A stretch of DNA of 64,000 bases from Methanoculleus marisnigri JR1 (GCF_000015825.1 NC_009051.1:738695-802694), one strand, 5' to 3'. Positions 24,967 through 34,615 are shown, numbered from the stretch's first letter. Program-made: numbers and translations. The notes: generated by a model from the sequence alone, not told the origin.

Positions 24967-26373
24967 ATGAGCGAGCAGCAGGAGAAGTTCAGCAGAATCA
25001 TCGATCTCCTCGAAGAGCATTCGCCGCGGGGTCTCTCAATCTCTGCAATTGCTCGTAAACTCGGGATGAACCGGGCCACTGTCTCCAAGTACCTCGAGAT
25101 GCTCGAGTCGAGCGGGGATGTGAGCATGCAACGGTTTGGCCGGTCGAAGTTATATACCCCGGCACGGCGGGTCCCGCTCTCGGAACTATTTGATCGTCTC
25201 TCGAACGCACTCGTCGTCCTGGATGCAGACCTCCGTGTCCTTACGGTAAACACGAGTTTCATCAAAATGCTTGGCATCCACAATGAGAGAATGATCGTCG
25301 GGATCCCCCTCTACGACCTGAACCTCCGCATCTTCACGGATTCAACCGTCATGCGGAATATTGAAAGGATCCGGCAATCGGGCCCTTATCTCTCCGAGAT
25401 GCAGTACATCGAGGACAGCACAAACCACATATATTATCTTGAGTTCGCGCCGATTGTCTCCCACGTCGGAAAGCCGGGGATCATGATCAGCCTGCAGGAT
25501 ATCACAACCTGGAAGAACACAGAAGAAGCCCTGAAGGACTCTGAGAAAAAGATTCGAACAATATTTGAAAAAGTCCCGAGCGGGATCATTCTCTTTACGG
25601 CCAGCGGCACCATTCTCAACGCTAATCGCGCGTCCCTGGAGATCCTCGGCCTGAAACATATCCAGGAACTGGCGAAAGGAAGCATCTTCGATATCTCCTG
25701 CAATAAGGGGAAGCTCCTTGAGTTGATCCGGCAGGGAAAGATCGCCGAGACGGAACTTGCCTGTGACTTCGACAGCCTGAAACGAGATCAGCAGATTCCG
25801 AGCGCCCGGTCGGGCATCGCTTACTTCAATGTGATCTTCACCCCGATCACGCGCGATAGCGGGGGGGCTCCAAACGAGTTTGCCATGCTCTTCAGGGATA
25901 TCACTACGGAGCGGCTGGCCCGGAAGGAACTGGCTTTCAAGGAGACGCGTTACCGGTCGTTCTTTGAGAATACCTGTAATGGCGTCCTGATTTACGAGCC
26001 GATTGACGGAGGAAACGAGTATATCTTCAAAGACGTCAATCATGCGACGGAGAAGATCCTCCAGATGGAGAAGGCCGACCTGGTAGGAAGAAAACTCTTT
26101 GAGGTCTTCCCTGATCTTCCCGACCCTGATGTCCGCGAAGCCCTGATCCGCGTTCTGGGGACCGAAAAACCAGAATTTCTGCCACCCCTCCAGTACCGGA
26201 AAGGGGAGGCCTCGCCGTGGATCTGGCACTATATCTTCAAGTTGCCCTCCGGGGAGATCGCGTCTTTCATGATAGATGTGTCGGAAGTTGTCCGCGAAGA
26301 GGCTGAAACGCCGTCCCCGGCGCGCTGTGCTCATATCCTGCAGGAGGACAGCGTCCCTGGAAACAATATATAA
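24967..26373 (+). CDS. HTH-PAS transcriptional regulator/sensor
   Basis: A 468-residue cytoplasmic protein. The N-terminus is a helix-turn-helix (residues about 1-60: FSRIIDLLEEHSPRGLSISAIARKLG and NRATVSKYLEML), followed by three PAS domains: about 70-185 (LSNALVVLDADLRVLTVNTSF), 190-310 (KVPSGIILFTASGTILNANRAS) and 320-440 (FENTCNGVLIYEPIDGG), each ending in a conserved strand such as ISLQDITTWKN. There is no histidine-kinase or output enzyme domain, so it is a one-component regulator sensing a ligand or redox state. ATG 24967 is preferred because AGGA lies about 10 bases upstream; ATG 24958 is also possible. The repeat array upstream is a candidate target. Confidence 0.88.
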   Translation: MSEQQEKFSRIIDLLEEHSPRGLSISAIARKLGMNRATVSKYLEMLESSGDVSMQRFGRSKLYTPARRVPLSELFDRLSNALVVLDADLRVLTVNTSFIKMLGIHNERMIVGIPLYDLNLRIFTDSTVMRNIERIRQSGPYLSEMQYIEDSTNHIYYLEFAPIVSHVGKPGIMISLQDITTWKNTEEALKDSEKKIRTIFEKVPSGIILFTASGTILNANRASLEILGLKHIQELAKGSIFDISCNKGKLLELIRQGKIAETELACDFDSLKRDQQIPSARSGIAYFNVIFTPITRDSGGAPNEFAMLFRDITTERLARKELAFKETRYRSFFENTCNGVLIYEPIDGGNEYIFKDVNHATEKILQMEKADLVGRKLFEVFPDLPDPDVREALIRVLGTEKPEFLPPLQYRKGEASPWIWHYIFKLPSGEIASFMIDVSEVVREEAETPSPARCAHILQEDSVPGNNI

Positions 26374-26815
26374 TAGTATCTATTATTGTTGAACCTAATC
26401 CCCTCGCTTACTACTCCTGCTTTTTTTACCGTTCGGGGAGTACGCCTGGTTAAGGGCGCTTAAAATCCCAATGTGTCTCAGGAATGTGGAGAGCGCTCGT
26501 CAATACGATCTCATCTGGTTGTGGTGAGTATCCGGGTATTTGATATTTCCGGTCTTGCAATGTTGAACAATAATCAATACCTATATGGTTGGCTACATTT
26601 ACTACTCTCTTTGTGGACAATTAGTCCGCACATAGCAGGATCGGAAGAGGTACCTGTATGGGGTAGGACGGCCGTGATCCGCTACAGGCAAGTGGAATTG
26701 ACGTGCGGGCCCCGGCTACCATACCAGTGCTCTGGTTAGCGCTGGTAATGTATTAACGTTCTGGTAGGCCTGCCTATAGTCGGGTGACTCTGCCGATCTT
26801 CAGGAGACCAGAACC
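26374..26815 (+). other. Gene-free 440-bp gap before adf
   Basis: AT-rich in the middle (about 26555-26620). An ORF at 26473-26739 has no ribosome site and unlikely composition, so it is not annotated. The last 60 bp hold the adf promoter region; CAGGAG at about 26801-26806 is the adf ribosome site. Confidence 0.4.
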
Positions 26816-27808
26816 ATGAAAACGCAAATAGGTTACTTTGCATCCCTTGAGCAGTATCGCCCAATGGATGCGCTGGAACAGACAGTCAGAGCAGAGAATG
26901 TCGGTTTCGACTCGATCTGGGCGGATGACCACTTCCACCCGTGGTACCATGACAATGCGCAGTCGGCGCAGGCCTGGGCCTGGATGGGTGCGGCACTCCA
27001 GGCCACCAAAAAGGTGTTTATCTCGACGTGTATCACCTGCCCGATCATGCGGTACAATCCGGCCATCGTTGCACAGACGTTCGCCACACTCCGGCAGATG
27101 TACCCCGGACGGGTGGGCGTCGCCGTGGGCGCCGGCGAGGCGATGAACGAGGTGCCGGTCACCGGCGAGTGGCCGAGCGTTCCGGAGCGCCAGAACATGA
27201 CCATCGAAGCGGTCAAAGTAATGCGCAAACTCTGGGAGAGCGATGAGCCCGTCACCTTCAAGGGCGAGTACTTCACCCTCGACAAGGCGTTCATGTACAC
27301 CAAACCCGACGACGGGGTGCCCCTCTACTTCAGCGGTCTTGGCCCCAGGGGTGCAAAACTTGCCGGCACGTACGGCGACCATCTCATGACCGTCGCGGCC
27401 GCCCCGTCGACCCTCAAAGACGTCACCATCCCCAAGTTTGAGGAAGGCGCCCGCGAGGCCGGGAAGGACCCGGGCAAGATGGAGCGCGCCATGCTCATCT
27501 GGTACTCGGTCGACCCCGACTACGACAAAGCGGTCGAGGGCAACCGGTTCTGGGCAGGATGTCTCGTCCCCTCGATGTTCAAGTACAAGGTCTATGACCC
27601 GAAGGAGGTCCAGCTCCACGCGAACCTCGTCCACTGCGACACCATCAAGGAGAACTACATGTGTGCCACAGACGCCGAAGGGATGATCAAGGAGATCGAG
27701 CGGTTCAAAGAGGCGGGCATCAACCACTTCTGTCTCGGAAACTCCAGCCCGGACGTGAACTTCGGTATCGATATCTTCAAGGAGATCCTCCCGGCTGTCA
27801 GGGACTGA
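26816..27808 (+). CDS. adf: F420-dependent secondary alcohol dehydrogenase (Adf-like, LLM family)
   Basis: Oxidises secondary alcohols such as 2-propanol to ketones with coenzyme F420, feeding electrons to methanogenesis. The 330-residue product is a bacterial-luciferase-like TIM barrel and reads almost like the characterised Methanoculleus Adf: MKTQIGYFASLEQYRPMDAL at the start, SIWADDHFHPWYHDNAQSA, FISTCITCPIMRYNPAIVAQ, VAVGAGEAMNEVPV with the F420-binding bulge region, and INHFCLGNSSPDVNFG near the end. The length is identical to the known enzyme from memory. An ATG with CAGGAG about 10 bases upstream marks the start. A cupin gene follows 39 bp later. The substrate range cannot be read from sequence. 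Confidence 0.93.
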   Translation: MKTQIGYFASLEQYRPMDALEQTVRAENVGFDSIWADDHFHPWYHDNAQSAQAWAWMGAALQATKKVFISTCITCPIMRYNPAIVAQTFATLRQMYPGRVGVAVGAGEAMNEVPVTGEWPSVPERQNMTIEAVKVMRKLWESDEPVTFKGEYFTLDKAFMYTKPDDGVPLYFSGLGPRGAKLAGTYGDHLMTVAAAPSTLKDVTIPKFEEGAREAGKDPGKMERAMLIWYSVDPDYDKAVEGNRFWAGCLVPSMFKYKVYDPKEVQLHANLVHCDTIKENYMCATDAEGMIKEIERFKEAGINHFCLGNSSPDVNFGIDIFKEILPAVRD

Positions 27809-27847
27809 ACCGGGATCTCCCGGTTCAATCCGATTTATGGAGCACCT

Positions 27848-28237
27848 ATGGAAAACCAGAACATCGCCGAATTCCTGGATAAGGGGAGGGCCTTCTTCTC
27901 CGCCGAAGTGGCGGGAAGGCGGATCGTGTGGTACCCGAACCCGGCATGGGCCGGTGTCACCCTTGCGGACCTCGCATCGGGAGCGGATACGAACGGGTCA
28001 TTCTCCACCCATCTGGTCCGGCTTCAAAAGAACTGTGAGGTCCCCGACCATCTCCATGAGAGCCAGTGGGAATGGAACGCCGTACTCGACGGTCGCGGGA
28101 AGATGATCCTCGACGGACAGGAGATACCCTTCAAGTCCGGGGACACATTCACCACGCCCCCCGGGGTCCGCCACACGGTTGTTGCCGATAAGGAGGATGT
28201 CGTCCTGCTGGCGGTCTTTGCCCCCGGCCCGAAGTGA
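27848..28237 (+). CDS. Small cupin-domain protein
   Basis: A 129-residue single-domain beta-barrel. The cupin motif 1 is CEVPDHLHESQWEWNAVLDGRGKM, with His and Glu in the metal-binding positions, and motif 2 is FKSGDTFTTPPGVRHTVVA with PxGxxH. One divalent metal is expected. It lies 39 bp after adf on the same strand and has its own weak ribosome site, so co-transcription is likely, but whether it serves alcohol metabolism is unknown. The family covers many enzymes and binding proteins. Confidence 0.85.
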   Translation: MENQNIAEFLDKGRAFFSAEVAGRRIVWYPNPAWAGVTLADLASGADTNGSFSTHLVRLQKNCEVPDHLHESQWEWNAVLDGRGKMILDGQEIPFKSGDTFTTPPGVRHTVVADKEDVVLLAVFAPGPK

Positions 28238-28391
28238 AGGCAGGGGACCCCCTGTCTCATTCTCCCCCAATACCGCATCTCCGTGCTCGGGATGCCCGGA
28301 TGCGTTTTTCATCTCTATGACGCCATACATCTCGCTACTGGAAAACCGGAATCACCACCCGAAAGTCGACGGAATCCATTCTGGATAGCCG

Positions 28392-29390
28392 TCATATCCA
28401 CTCTTTCTTTTTAAAGTAGAGAAGCATCGCGAGCGCGACACCCAGCATGAGGAGGAGAACGAGCAGGTAGCCCCAGGGCGAGTCTTCGAGCGGTATGTCC
28501 CTGAGATTCATCCCGTAAAACCCGGTGATGAAGCTTAAAGGAATGAAGATGCTCGCGACGATGGTGAGGATCGTCGTGATCTCGGCGAGCTTGTTGTTCT
28601 GGTTCGAGGTATGGAGATCCATCACGCCGGAGAGCGTATCCCTGGTATACTCCGCAACCTCTGCCGCCTGGATGCACCGATCGTAAATATCCCGGAAGTA
28701 CGGGATCGTCTCCTTCCGGACAAGGCTCAACTCCCGGCTTGCGAGCGACCCGAGAACCTCGCGTGCCGGGACGGCCGCTCTCCGGATGGTCAGGAGATCT
28801 TCCTTGAGTTCGTAGATCTGTTTTAAGGCAAGCGGGTCCGCGGAGGCCAGAACCCTGCCCTGAAGGTCTTCCACCCGGTCGTCGACCGCGTCGAGGATGG
28901 CGAGGTAGACGCCCACCATGGCGTCGAGGAGCGTGTAGACGAGAAAATCCGGCCCCGCGCCCCGGAGGACACTCAGCTCGTTCCTGAGCCGCTCCCTGAC
29001 CTGTTCGAAGACCTGGAACGGCTGCTCGCGGAACGTTATGACGTAGTTCTCTCCGAAGATCAGGCTGACCTGCTCGCTTGCGACCCTGCCGTCTCTCTCC
29101 GAGAGCATCCTCGCGATGACGGCGACGTAGGTCCCGAACTCCTCCACCTTCGGCCGCTGGTCCGGGGCCGTGATATCCCCCATCGTGAGCGGGTGGATCC
29201 CCGCCTGTTTCCCGAGGATCACGAGTTCGTCGCGCTCCGGCACCCCGACGACGTCGATCCAGGTGACCGTCTCCCGGCCGATCCACGACCATGCCTCGGT
29301 GAGTTCGATGCACTCGTGCTCCTCGATGCGATCCTCCGTGTAGTCGATCACCCGGATCGAGAGTATCCCACAGGTTTTTTCCGGCCCCAT
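28392..29390 (-). CDS. corA: CorA-family divalent cation channel (copy 1)
   Basis: A 332-residue Mg2+/Co2+ channel subunit, pentameric in known structures. The N-terminal alpha/beta cytoplasmic domain (with TWIDVVGVPERDEL and HPLTMGDITAPDQRPKVEEF) leads into the long stalk helix and two C-terminal membrane helices, with the selectivity motif YGMN in FITGFYGMNLRDI and the basic end YFKKKEWI. GGAGGTG precedes the ATG at 29390 with proper spacing, which decides against the GTG at 29396 that overlaps it. It is the third member of a corA-mscS-corA trio on the minus strand. Confidence 0.94.
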   Translation of the reverse strand: MGPEKTCGILSIRVIDYTEDRIEEHECIELTEAWSWIGRETVTWIDVVGVPERDELVILGKQAGIHPLTMGDITAPDQRPKVEEFGTYVAVIARMLSERDGRVASEQVSLIFGENYVITFREQPFQVFEQVRERLRNELSVLRGAGPDFLVYTLLDAMVGVYLAILDAVDDRVEDLQGRVLASADPLALKQIYELKEDLLTIRRAAVPAREVLGSLASRELSLVRKETIPYFRDIYDRCIQAAEVAEYTRDTLSGVMDLHTSNQNNKLAEITTILTIVASIFIPLSFITGFYGMNLRDIPLEDSPWGYLLVLLLMLGVALAMLLYFKKKEWI

Positions 29391-29543
29391 CGCCACCTCC
29401 GGAGTCCCTGCTCCCCGGGGAAGAGGCGGATACGCCTTGCCGGTCCCGGCAAATCACCCGGCGAGCCGCCCGGCAGGAGTCGTGGACATCATCCCGGGTA
29501 AGGGGCATGCATCCCAAGGTATAAAACATCACTGTCGGGCAGA

Positions 29544-30527
29544 TCACGCGTCTTCGACCGGCCCGCCGTCGTAGACGATAATGTTCTCGGTCGCGATGGT
29601 GATACCGTCGGCCGCTTCGATCGCCTCGAGGAGTTTGCGGGAGAGGTCGTCCTTCGTGGCCCGTTTCCTCCGGACGTCGGTCACGTACCGGATAGAAAAG
29701 TCGATCCAGTTGTCGGTGAGGGTCAGGTAGACGGACGGCTCCACCTCTCTCCTCGGCAGGTAGTAACGCATGCCGATCCTCTCGATCTCCCGCTCGGCCC
29801 GTCCGGACGTCGCCGCCGTCTCCCGGCGAACGATATCGAGGAAGAGGGAGACTGCCCGCCGCCAGTCCGACCCGTAGGTGATGGGGATGGAGATCTCGTC
29901 CCAGACGAAGGTGTGATCCATCGTGTAGTTGAAGACCCTTGATGACAGGACGGCACCGTTCGGGACGACGGCGATCCTGCCCGTTGCCTGATCTCCCTTC
30001 ACGTCGCGGGCGTGGATCTCCAGGATCTTCGTCGCGAGGATCCCGATATCGAGAACGTCGCCCATCGTCTCGCTGATCTCGATACGGTCGCCGATCTGGT
30101 AGGTGCGCGAGACGATGATCAGGATCCCGCCGACGAAGTTCTTGAAGAGATCCTGGAGCGCGACGGCGATCCCGGCACCGATGATCCCGTAGGCGACGAA
30201 GATGTAGTTGGTGTCGATCCAGACCCGGAGGAGGATGACGGCGACGACGACGAACTTTAAGATGGACACCGTTCTCCGAAACGAGTAGCGCTCCCGCTCG
30301 TCCTTGATGCGCCGGAGGGTGAGCGACTCGACGACGAGAAAGAAGAAGTAGACGAGGCTGATCGTGAGGGACGTGTAGAAGACGCGTTCGAGGAAGATGT
30401 CCGGGTAGAGGAGTGCTGCAAGCAGGAACAGGGCCGTGGCGGTGCCGGAGATCACGATGACGGCGACGGTTCTCAGCGTCGCCCGTCTCTCTTCCTGCCT
30501 CTCCGGTTGCCGTCGGTCCGCCTGCAT
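29544..30527 (-). CDS. mscS: MscS-family mechanosensitive channel
   Basis: A small-conductance mechanosensitive channel that releases solutes on hypo-osmotic shock. The 327-residue protein has three N-terminal membrane helices (two in residues about 20-70 and one near 90), then the MscS pore-lining helix region VAYGIIGAGIAVALQDLFKNFVGG, the beta domain (TYQIGDRIEI, AVVPNGAVLSS) and an alpha/beta C-terminus. The frame is open to 30641, but that would overlap the upstream corA end; the ATG at 30527 (MQADRRQ) is the sensible start. It lies between two corA paralogues. Confidence 0.9.
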   Translation of the reverse strand: MQADRRQPERQEERRATLRTVAVIVISGTATALFLLAALLYPDIFLERVFYTSLTISLVYFFFLVVESLTLRRIKDERERYSFRRTVSILKFVVVAVILLRVWIDTNYIFVAYGIIGAGIAVALQDLFKNFVGGILIIVSRTYQIGDRIEISETMGDVLDIGILATKILEIHARDVKGDQATGRIAVVPNGAVLSSRVFNYTMDHTFVWDEISIPITYGSDWRRAVSLFLDIVRRETAATSGRAEREIERIGMRYYLPRREVEPSVYLTLTDNWIDFSIRYVTDVRRKRATKDDLSRKLLEAIEAADGITIATENIIVYDGGPVEDA

Positions 30528-30631
30528 ACCCCTCGCCCTGCTTCTCCTCGCAGCAAGATGGCGCGGACTTCGACGCAACGGGATATAATGGTATCCGGGC
30601 TTATGGGGTGGGAAGGGGTGGCGGCCGCGGT

Positions 30632-31657
30632 TCAGATCCACCCTTTCTTCCTGAAGTAGAGGAGCATCGCGACCGCGACGACCGCCATCGAGGCGAGGGC
30701 CGCAGGGTAGCCCCAGGGATGGCTGATCTCCGGCATGTAGGCGAAGTTCATGCCGTAGACCCCGGCGATGAAGGTGAGCGGGATGAAGATGGTGGCGATG
30801 ACGGTGAGGACCTTCATGATCTCGTTCATCCGGCTGCTCTGGCTCGAGAGGTAGACGTCGAGGATTCCGGACATCGTATCCCGGTAGGTCTCCACGGTCT
30901 CGGCAACCTCTATGGTGTGGTCGTAGACGTCCCGGAAGTAGACGAGCGTCTGTTCCCCGATCAGGGGCGATTCGCCCCGTTCGAGTTGTGCAACCGCTTC
31001 GCGGAGCGGCCAGACCGAGCGCCGGAGCGCTATCAGGGATCGTTTTAAGGCATATATCACCTGCAGTGTCCCGCGGTCGGGGTCAGCCACCACCTCCTCC
31101 TCGACCGCCTCGATACGCTCCCCGAAGACCTCGATCACAGAGAAGTAGCCGTCGACAATCGCGTCGAGCAGGGCATAGAAGAGGTAATCCGGCCCAACGC
31201 TTCGGAGCCGCCCGGCTCCTGCACGCAGCCGCTCCCGGATGCGCTCGAAGACGTCGCCCGGGTGTTCCTGGAAGGATACGACGTAACCTCTCCCGAGCAC
31301 CAGGCTGACCTGCTCGCTATGGAACTCGCCGTCTCCGGGAGCGAGCATCCGGACTGCAACGTAGAGGTAATCGCCGTAATCCTCGATCTTCGGCCGCTGG
31401 CGGGTGTTCGCGATGTCCTCCAGGGTCAGGGGGTGAATCCCGACGGCATCCCCGACCGCCTGGATCACCCCGGTATCGTGGACGCCGTCGACGTCGATCC
31501 AGATGACCCCCTCATGGAGGACGGAGAGCCGGAACTCCCCCGGCAGCGTGTACGTTCGCTCTTCGAGGCGGGACTCATCGTAGTCGATGACCGTGACGGT
31601 GACCGGTCGTGAGCGGGGGGCCGCTCCACCCGTCACCTGGTCGTCGTGCAGGCTCAT
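30632..31657 (-). CDS. corA: CorA-family divalent cation channel (copy 2)
   Basis: A 341-residue paralogue of the gene at 28392-29390 with the same layout: IWIDVDGVHDTGV and HPLTLEDIANTRQRPKIEDYGDY in the cytoplasmic domain, stalk helices, YGMN in FIAGVYGMNFAYM, and the basic end YFRKKGWI. The two proteins differ in most positions, so the duplication is old, and they may carry different ions. Start ATG at 31657. The DUF5654 gene lies 54 bp upstream on the same strand. Confidence 0.94.
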   Translation of the reverse strand: MSLHDDQVTGGAAPRSRPVTVTVIDYDESRLEERTYTLPGEFRLSVLHEGVIWIDVDGVHDTGVIQAVGDAVGIHPLTLEDIANTRQRPKIEDYGDYLYVAVRMLAPGDGEFHSEQVSLVLGRGYVVSFQEHPGDVFERIRERLRAGAGRLRSVGPDYLFYALLDAIVDGYFSVIEVFGERIEAVEEEVVADPDRGTLQVIYALKRSLIALRRSVWPLREAVAQLERGESPLIGEQTLVYFRDVYDHTIEVAETVETYRDTMSGILDVYLSSQSSRMNEIMKVLTVIATIFIPLTFIAGVYGMNFAYMPEISHPWGYPAALASMAVVAVAMLLYFRKKGWI

Positions 31658-31711
31658 AGGATATCCGGGTGGTTCAGGTGGGTTTATCGAAAATGAAGGG
31701 ATTTTTGGGCT

Positions 31712-31966
31712 TCACCTTCTTGTTGCCGCTATCTCATCCTCTCTCTTCGCCTTCGCTGCAGCGCGGCCGATCAGGATGACCGCGATCACCGCGATGATCG
31801 TCACGACGATGGCATACACGAACATGGCGACAAGCGAGCTCTGATCTCCAAAAATCTCCGCGAAAAGTTCCTGAATGGCTCCGTTCCATGCGAGAGCGGC
31901 GATCAGGCCGAATGCAGCCGCGAGAAGAGCCGATACCTTTTCAATGACCTCAGCCTTGAGTGACAT
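31712..31966 (-). CDS. DUF5654 family small membrane protein
   Basis: An 84-residue protein with two membrane helices (about 10-28, EKVSALLAAAFGLIAALAWN, and 44-66, LVAMFVYAIVVTIIAVIAVIL) joined by an acidic loop IQELFAEIFGDQS, and a basic tail. This is the DUF5654 pattern, found mainly in archaea and without known function. It heads the minus-strand ion-channel cluster (this gene, corA, mscS, corA) and has a TATA box about 35 bp upstream. Confidence 0.82.
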   Translation of the reverse strand: MSLKAEVIEKVSALLAAAFGLIAALAWNGAIQELFAEIFGDQSSLVAMFVYAIVVTIIAVIAVILIGRAAAKAKREDEIAATRR

Positions 31967-31994
31967 ACAGTCTCACCGGCGAGCGGTAAGCGGG

Positions 31995-32007
31995 CTAATA
32001 TATAATA
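31995..32007. promoter_or_regulatory. Divergent TATA element
   Basis: CTAATATATAATA reads as a TATA box on both strands and lies between the DUF5654 gene (minus, start 31966) and the helicase gene (plus). The minus transcript would begin about 10 bases before its ATG; the plus one near 32030. Confidence 0.5.
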
Positions 32008-32105
32008 CTTCCGCAAGGGCGTCCCGGTCTGCGCCCTCCCTCCCTTCCGCCGTTCGGGCAGTACCGCCACCGTTCACTTTCGCCCCGGGCACCCAAACTA
32101 CATTG

Positions 32106-34139
32106 ATGTCAGCCGTCGAACTGTATGCAATGGATAGCCTCGACGACTGGTTCCCGTACCGGGAGTACCGGCCCCATCAGCGGGAGATGCTTGAAGCGGC
32201 CGCCTCCATCGCACGCGACGGCGGCATCGCCATGATCGATGCGCCGACCGGGAGCGGCAAGTCGAGCGTGGTCTCCGCGCTCCTCGCGGAGAGCCGGGGA
32301 CGAAAAGTGCTCGTCGCCGTCCGGACCATCAGCCAGCTCGCCACGTTCATGCGCGAGCTCGAGCTCATCCGGAAGAAGCGCGGCAACCTCAAGTTCGCCT
32401 ACCTCATCGGCAAGTCAAGCATGTGCCCGCTCGGCGGCGAGGGCGATATCTACCGGCGGTGCGAGGGCGTCAAGTCTTTCTCGACGGCGCTGATGCGGGA
32501 GCGGGCGCAGAAGGGCTCGCTCGTCCCGGCGAACGATCGCCAGATAAAGCAGCAGATCCGCAAGATGGACCCGGAGCACCCGCTCATCTGCCCTTATTTC
32601 ATCCACGGCAAATCGTTCGTGGAGCCCGAGGACGGAGGACTGAAGATGATCCCGTCGGCGGCCCTGCGTGTCCGGGCCGAGCGGGTGAGCACCGAGCTGA
32701 TCTGGCCTGACCAGCTCGCCGGGTTCTGTGGCGATATCTGCCCTTATGATACGATGATGCATGCTGCCCGGGACGCCGACGTGGTGCTCGTGAACTTCTA
32801 CCACCTCTTCGACGACATGATCCGGGAACAGCTCTACCAGTCGCTTGGGATCGAGGGGCACGACGCCCTGCTGCTCATCGACGAAGCGCACAACTGCGGA
32901 GACGTCGTCCAGAGCATCGAGAGCGTGACGATCGAGGAGCGCGACATCGTGCAGGCCGGTCACGAACTCTCCGGACGGCGGCGATCGCCGCAGGCGGACG
33001 CCATAGTCCAGATCCTGCCGCAGATCACCCGGTTCATGGAGGCGCTCAAGGGCTCTTATGAGACGGAGGACTTCTTCGAGCCGCCGGTCTTTCAGAAGAT
33101 GATCCTGTCCGGCACGCTCTACCGGAGCGTGGAGGAGATCGTGGACGACCTCCTCAAGATCAGCGAGGGGATTCGCGAGAAGAATATGCAGGCGGGCGAG
33201 TTCCGGGAGAGCGCAATCGAGCGGCTGACCGAGTTCTTCTACCGGATCTTCCGCTCCGCCGCCGACCCGGCATACCTCACGGTCTACCGCAAAGAAGAGG
33301 ACGGGGCTGTGGCGCTCGAGGTCCGAAACATCGACCCGAGCACCAAACTCCAGGACATCGCCCGGGCGCACGCCTGTTGCGTTTTGATCTCGGGGACGCT
33401 CTCCCCCATCGAGAGTTACCGCCGCTACTACTTCGGCGACCTTCCCGTCACGGCGATGTCGCTCCCGAACTCCTTCCCCCCACAGAACCGCCGCATCTTC
33501 TGTGCAAACGACATCACCACCGCCTACTCGATGCGCCGGGACAGAGAGAACCTCGCACGGACCGAGGACTACATCACCACGTTTGCCCGCCTCCCCGGGA
33601 ACCTCGCGGTCTATTTTCCCTCCTACGACCTCCTGAACACCTTTGCGGAGCGGTGCGCACCCCGCATCAGAAAGAAGCAGATCTACATCGAGTCCAAGGA
33701 TGCCACAGCCTCGGCCGCGATGCTCCGGGAGTTCATGGCCCTCCCGGGAACCGGCCGCTCGGGCATCCTCTTTGCGGTCTGCGGCGGCAAGTGGAGCGAG
33801 GGCCTGGACTACCGCGGCGAGATGCTCTCGGGGGCGCTCGTCATCGGCCTCCCGCTCGCGCCGTTCAACCGTGTCAGGAGGATGGTGATCGACTACTTCC
33901 GGATGAAGTTCGGGGAGGAGGGGGAGTTCATCAGTTACACCCTCCCGGCGGTCAACCGCGCCCTGCAGGCGCTCGGCCGGGTGCTCCGGACGCCCGATGA
34001 TCGGGGTATGCTCATCCTCGGGGACAGAAGGTTCCTGGAGCGCCGGGTTCATGCGGGGCTGCCGCCGTGGATGCAGGAGGAGATGACGGCATGCACCGTC
34101 GAAGCGTTCCGAAAGGAGGCCGAGAGATGGCGATCCTGA
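32106..34139 (+). CDS. XPD/DinG-type superfamily 2 DNA helicase
   Basis: A 677-residue ATP-dependent 5'-3' helicase. Motif I is MIDAPTGSGKSSVV near residue 50; motif II is LLLIDEAHNCGD; later motifs include LISGTLSPIESYRRYY, CGGKWSEGLDYRGEML and ALQALGRVLRTPDDRG. Cysteines at CPLGGEGDIYRRC, CPYF and CGDICPYDTMM between motifs Ia and II fit the four-Cys [4Fe-4S] cluster of XPD/DinG enzymes, which serve in repair and R-loop or G4 resolution. ATG 32106 is chosen; ATG 32130 (MDSLDDW) is about equally good. The next gene, ogt, overlaps its end by 13 bp, which fits a shared repair role. Confidence 0.92.
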   Translation: MSAVELYAMDSLDDWFPYREYRPHQREMLEAAASIARDGGIAMIDAPTGSGKSSVVSALLAESRGRKVLVAVRTISQLATFMRELELIRKKRGNLKFAYLIGKSSMCPLGGEGDIYRRCEGVKSFSTALMRERAQKGSLVPANDRQIKQQIRKMDPEHPLICPYFIHGKSFVEPEDGGLKMIPSAALRVRAERVSTELIWPDQLAGFCGDICPYDTMMHAARDADVVLVNFYHLFDDMIREQLYQSLGIEGHDALLLIDEAHNCGDVVQSIESVTIEERDIVQAGHELSGRRRSPQADAIVQILPQITRFMEALKGSYETEDFFEPPVFQKMILSGTLYRSVEEIVDDLLKISEGIREKNMQAGEFRESAIERLTEFFYRIFRSAADPAYLTVYRKEEDGAVALEVRNIDPSTKLQDIARAHACCVLISGTLSPIESYRRYYFGDLPVTAMSLPNSFPPQNRRIFCANDITTAYSMRRDRENLARTEDYITTFARLPGNLAVYFPSYDLLNTFAERCAPRIRKKQIYIESKDATASAAMLREFMALPGTGRSGILFAVCGGKWSEGLDYRGEMLSGALVIGLPLAPFNRVRRMVIDYFRMKFGEEGEFISYTLPAVNRALQALGRVLRTPDDRGMLILGDRRFLERRVHAGLPPWMQEEMTACTVEAFRKEAERWRS

Positions 34140-34594
34140 CCGGGTCGTGCCGGTTCGGCCTGTGGCACGTCCACGTCGCATGGCAGGACGACCTCGTCTA
34201 CCGGGTGCGGTTCGCGCGTGAGAGCATCGCAGGGTCGGTCCCGGAAGAGATCCTCCGCTACTGCGCCGGGCGGCCGGCGGATCTTGCCTCCCTCCGGAGC
34301 GTCGCGACCGAGGGCGACTCGACCTTTGCCGGGATTTACCGTGCGGTCCGGGCAATCCCCTGCGGGGAGACCGTCACCTACGGTGAGGTTGCCCGGATCG
34401 TCGGAACCGCGCCCCGGGCGGTCGGGGCGGCGATGGCCCGGAACCCGACCCCGATCGTGGTGCCCTGCCACCGGGTCGTCGCGAAGACCGGCATGGGCGG
34501 TTTCTCCCCCGATCTCGCGATCAAAGAGATCCTGCTTGAGATGGAGCGCCGGGGAGATGTCTGCGCGCCGGAAAAGCGAGGAATTAACAGGTAA
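34127..34594 (+). CDS. ogt: Methylated-DNA--protein-cysteine methyltransferase
   Basis: A suicide repair protein that takes alkyl groups from O6-alkylguanine onto a cysteine. The 155-residue product has the conserved helix-turn-helix region (IPCGETVTYGEVARIVGTAPRAVGAAMARNPTP) with the arginine finger, and the active site VPCHRVV with the acceptor Cys, followed by GGFSPDLAIKEILLEME. The ATG at 34127 has GAAAGGAGG upstream inside the helicase gene, and the two frames overlap by 13 bp. It forms a repair pair with the helicase. Confidence 0.95.
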   Translation: MAILTGSCRFGLWHVHVAWQDDLVYRVRFARESIAGSVPEEILRYCAGRPADLASLRSVATEGDSTFAGIYRAVRAIPCGETVTYGEVARIVGTAPRAVGAAMARNPTPIVVPCHRVVAKTGMGGFSPDLAIKEILLEMERRGDVCAPEKRGINR

Positions 34595-34615
34595 CTCCGC
34601 CATAATACTATTGAA

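Noticed and set aside
26473-26739. ORF before adf
   Set aside because: It has no ribosome-binding site, an unlikely composition and no similarity that I recognise.
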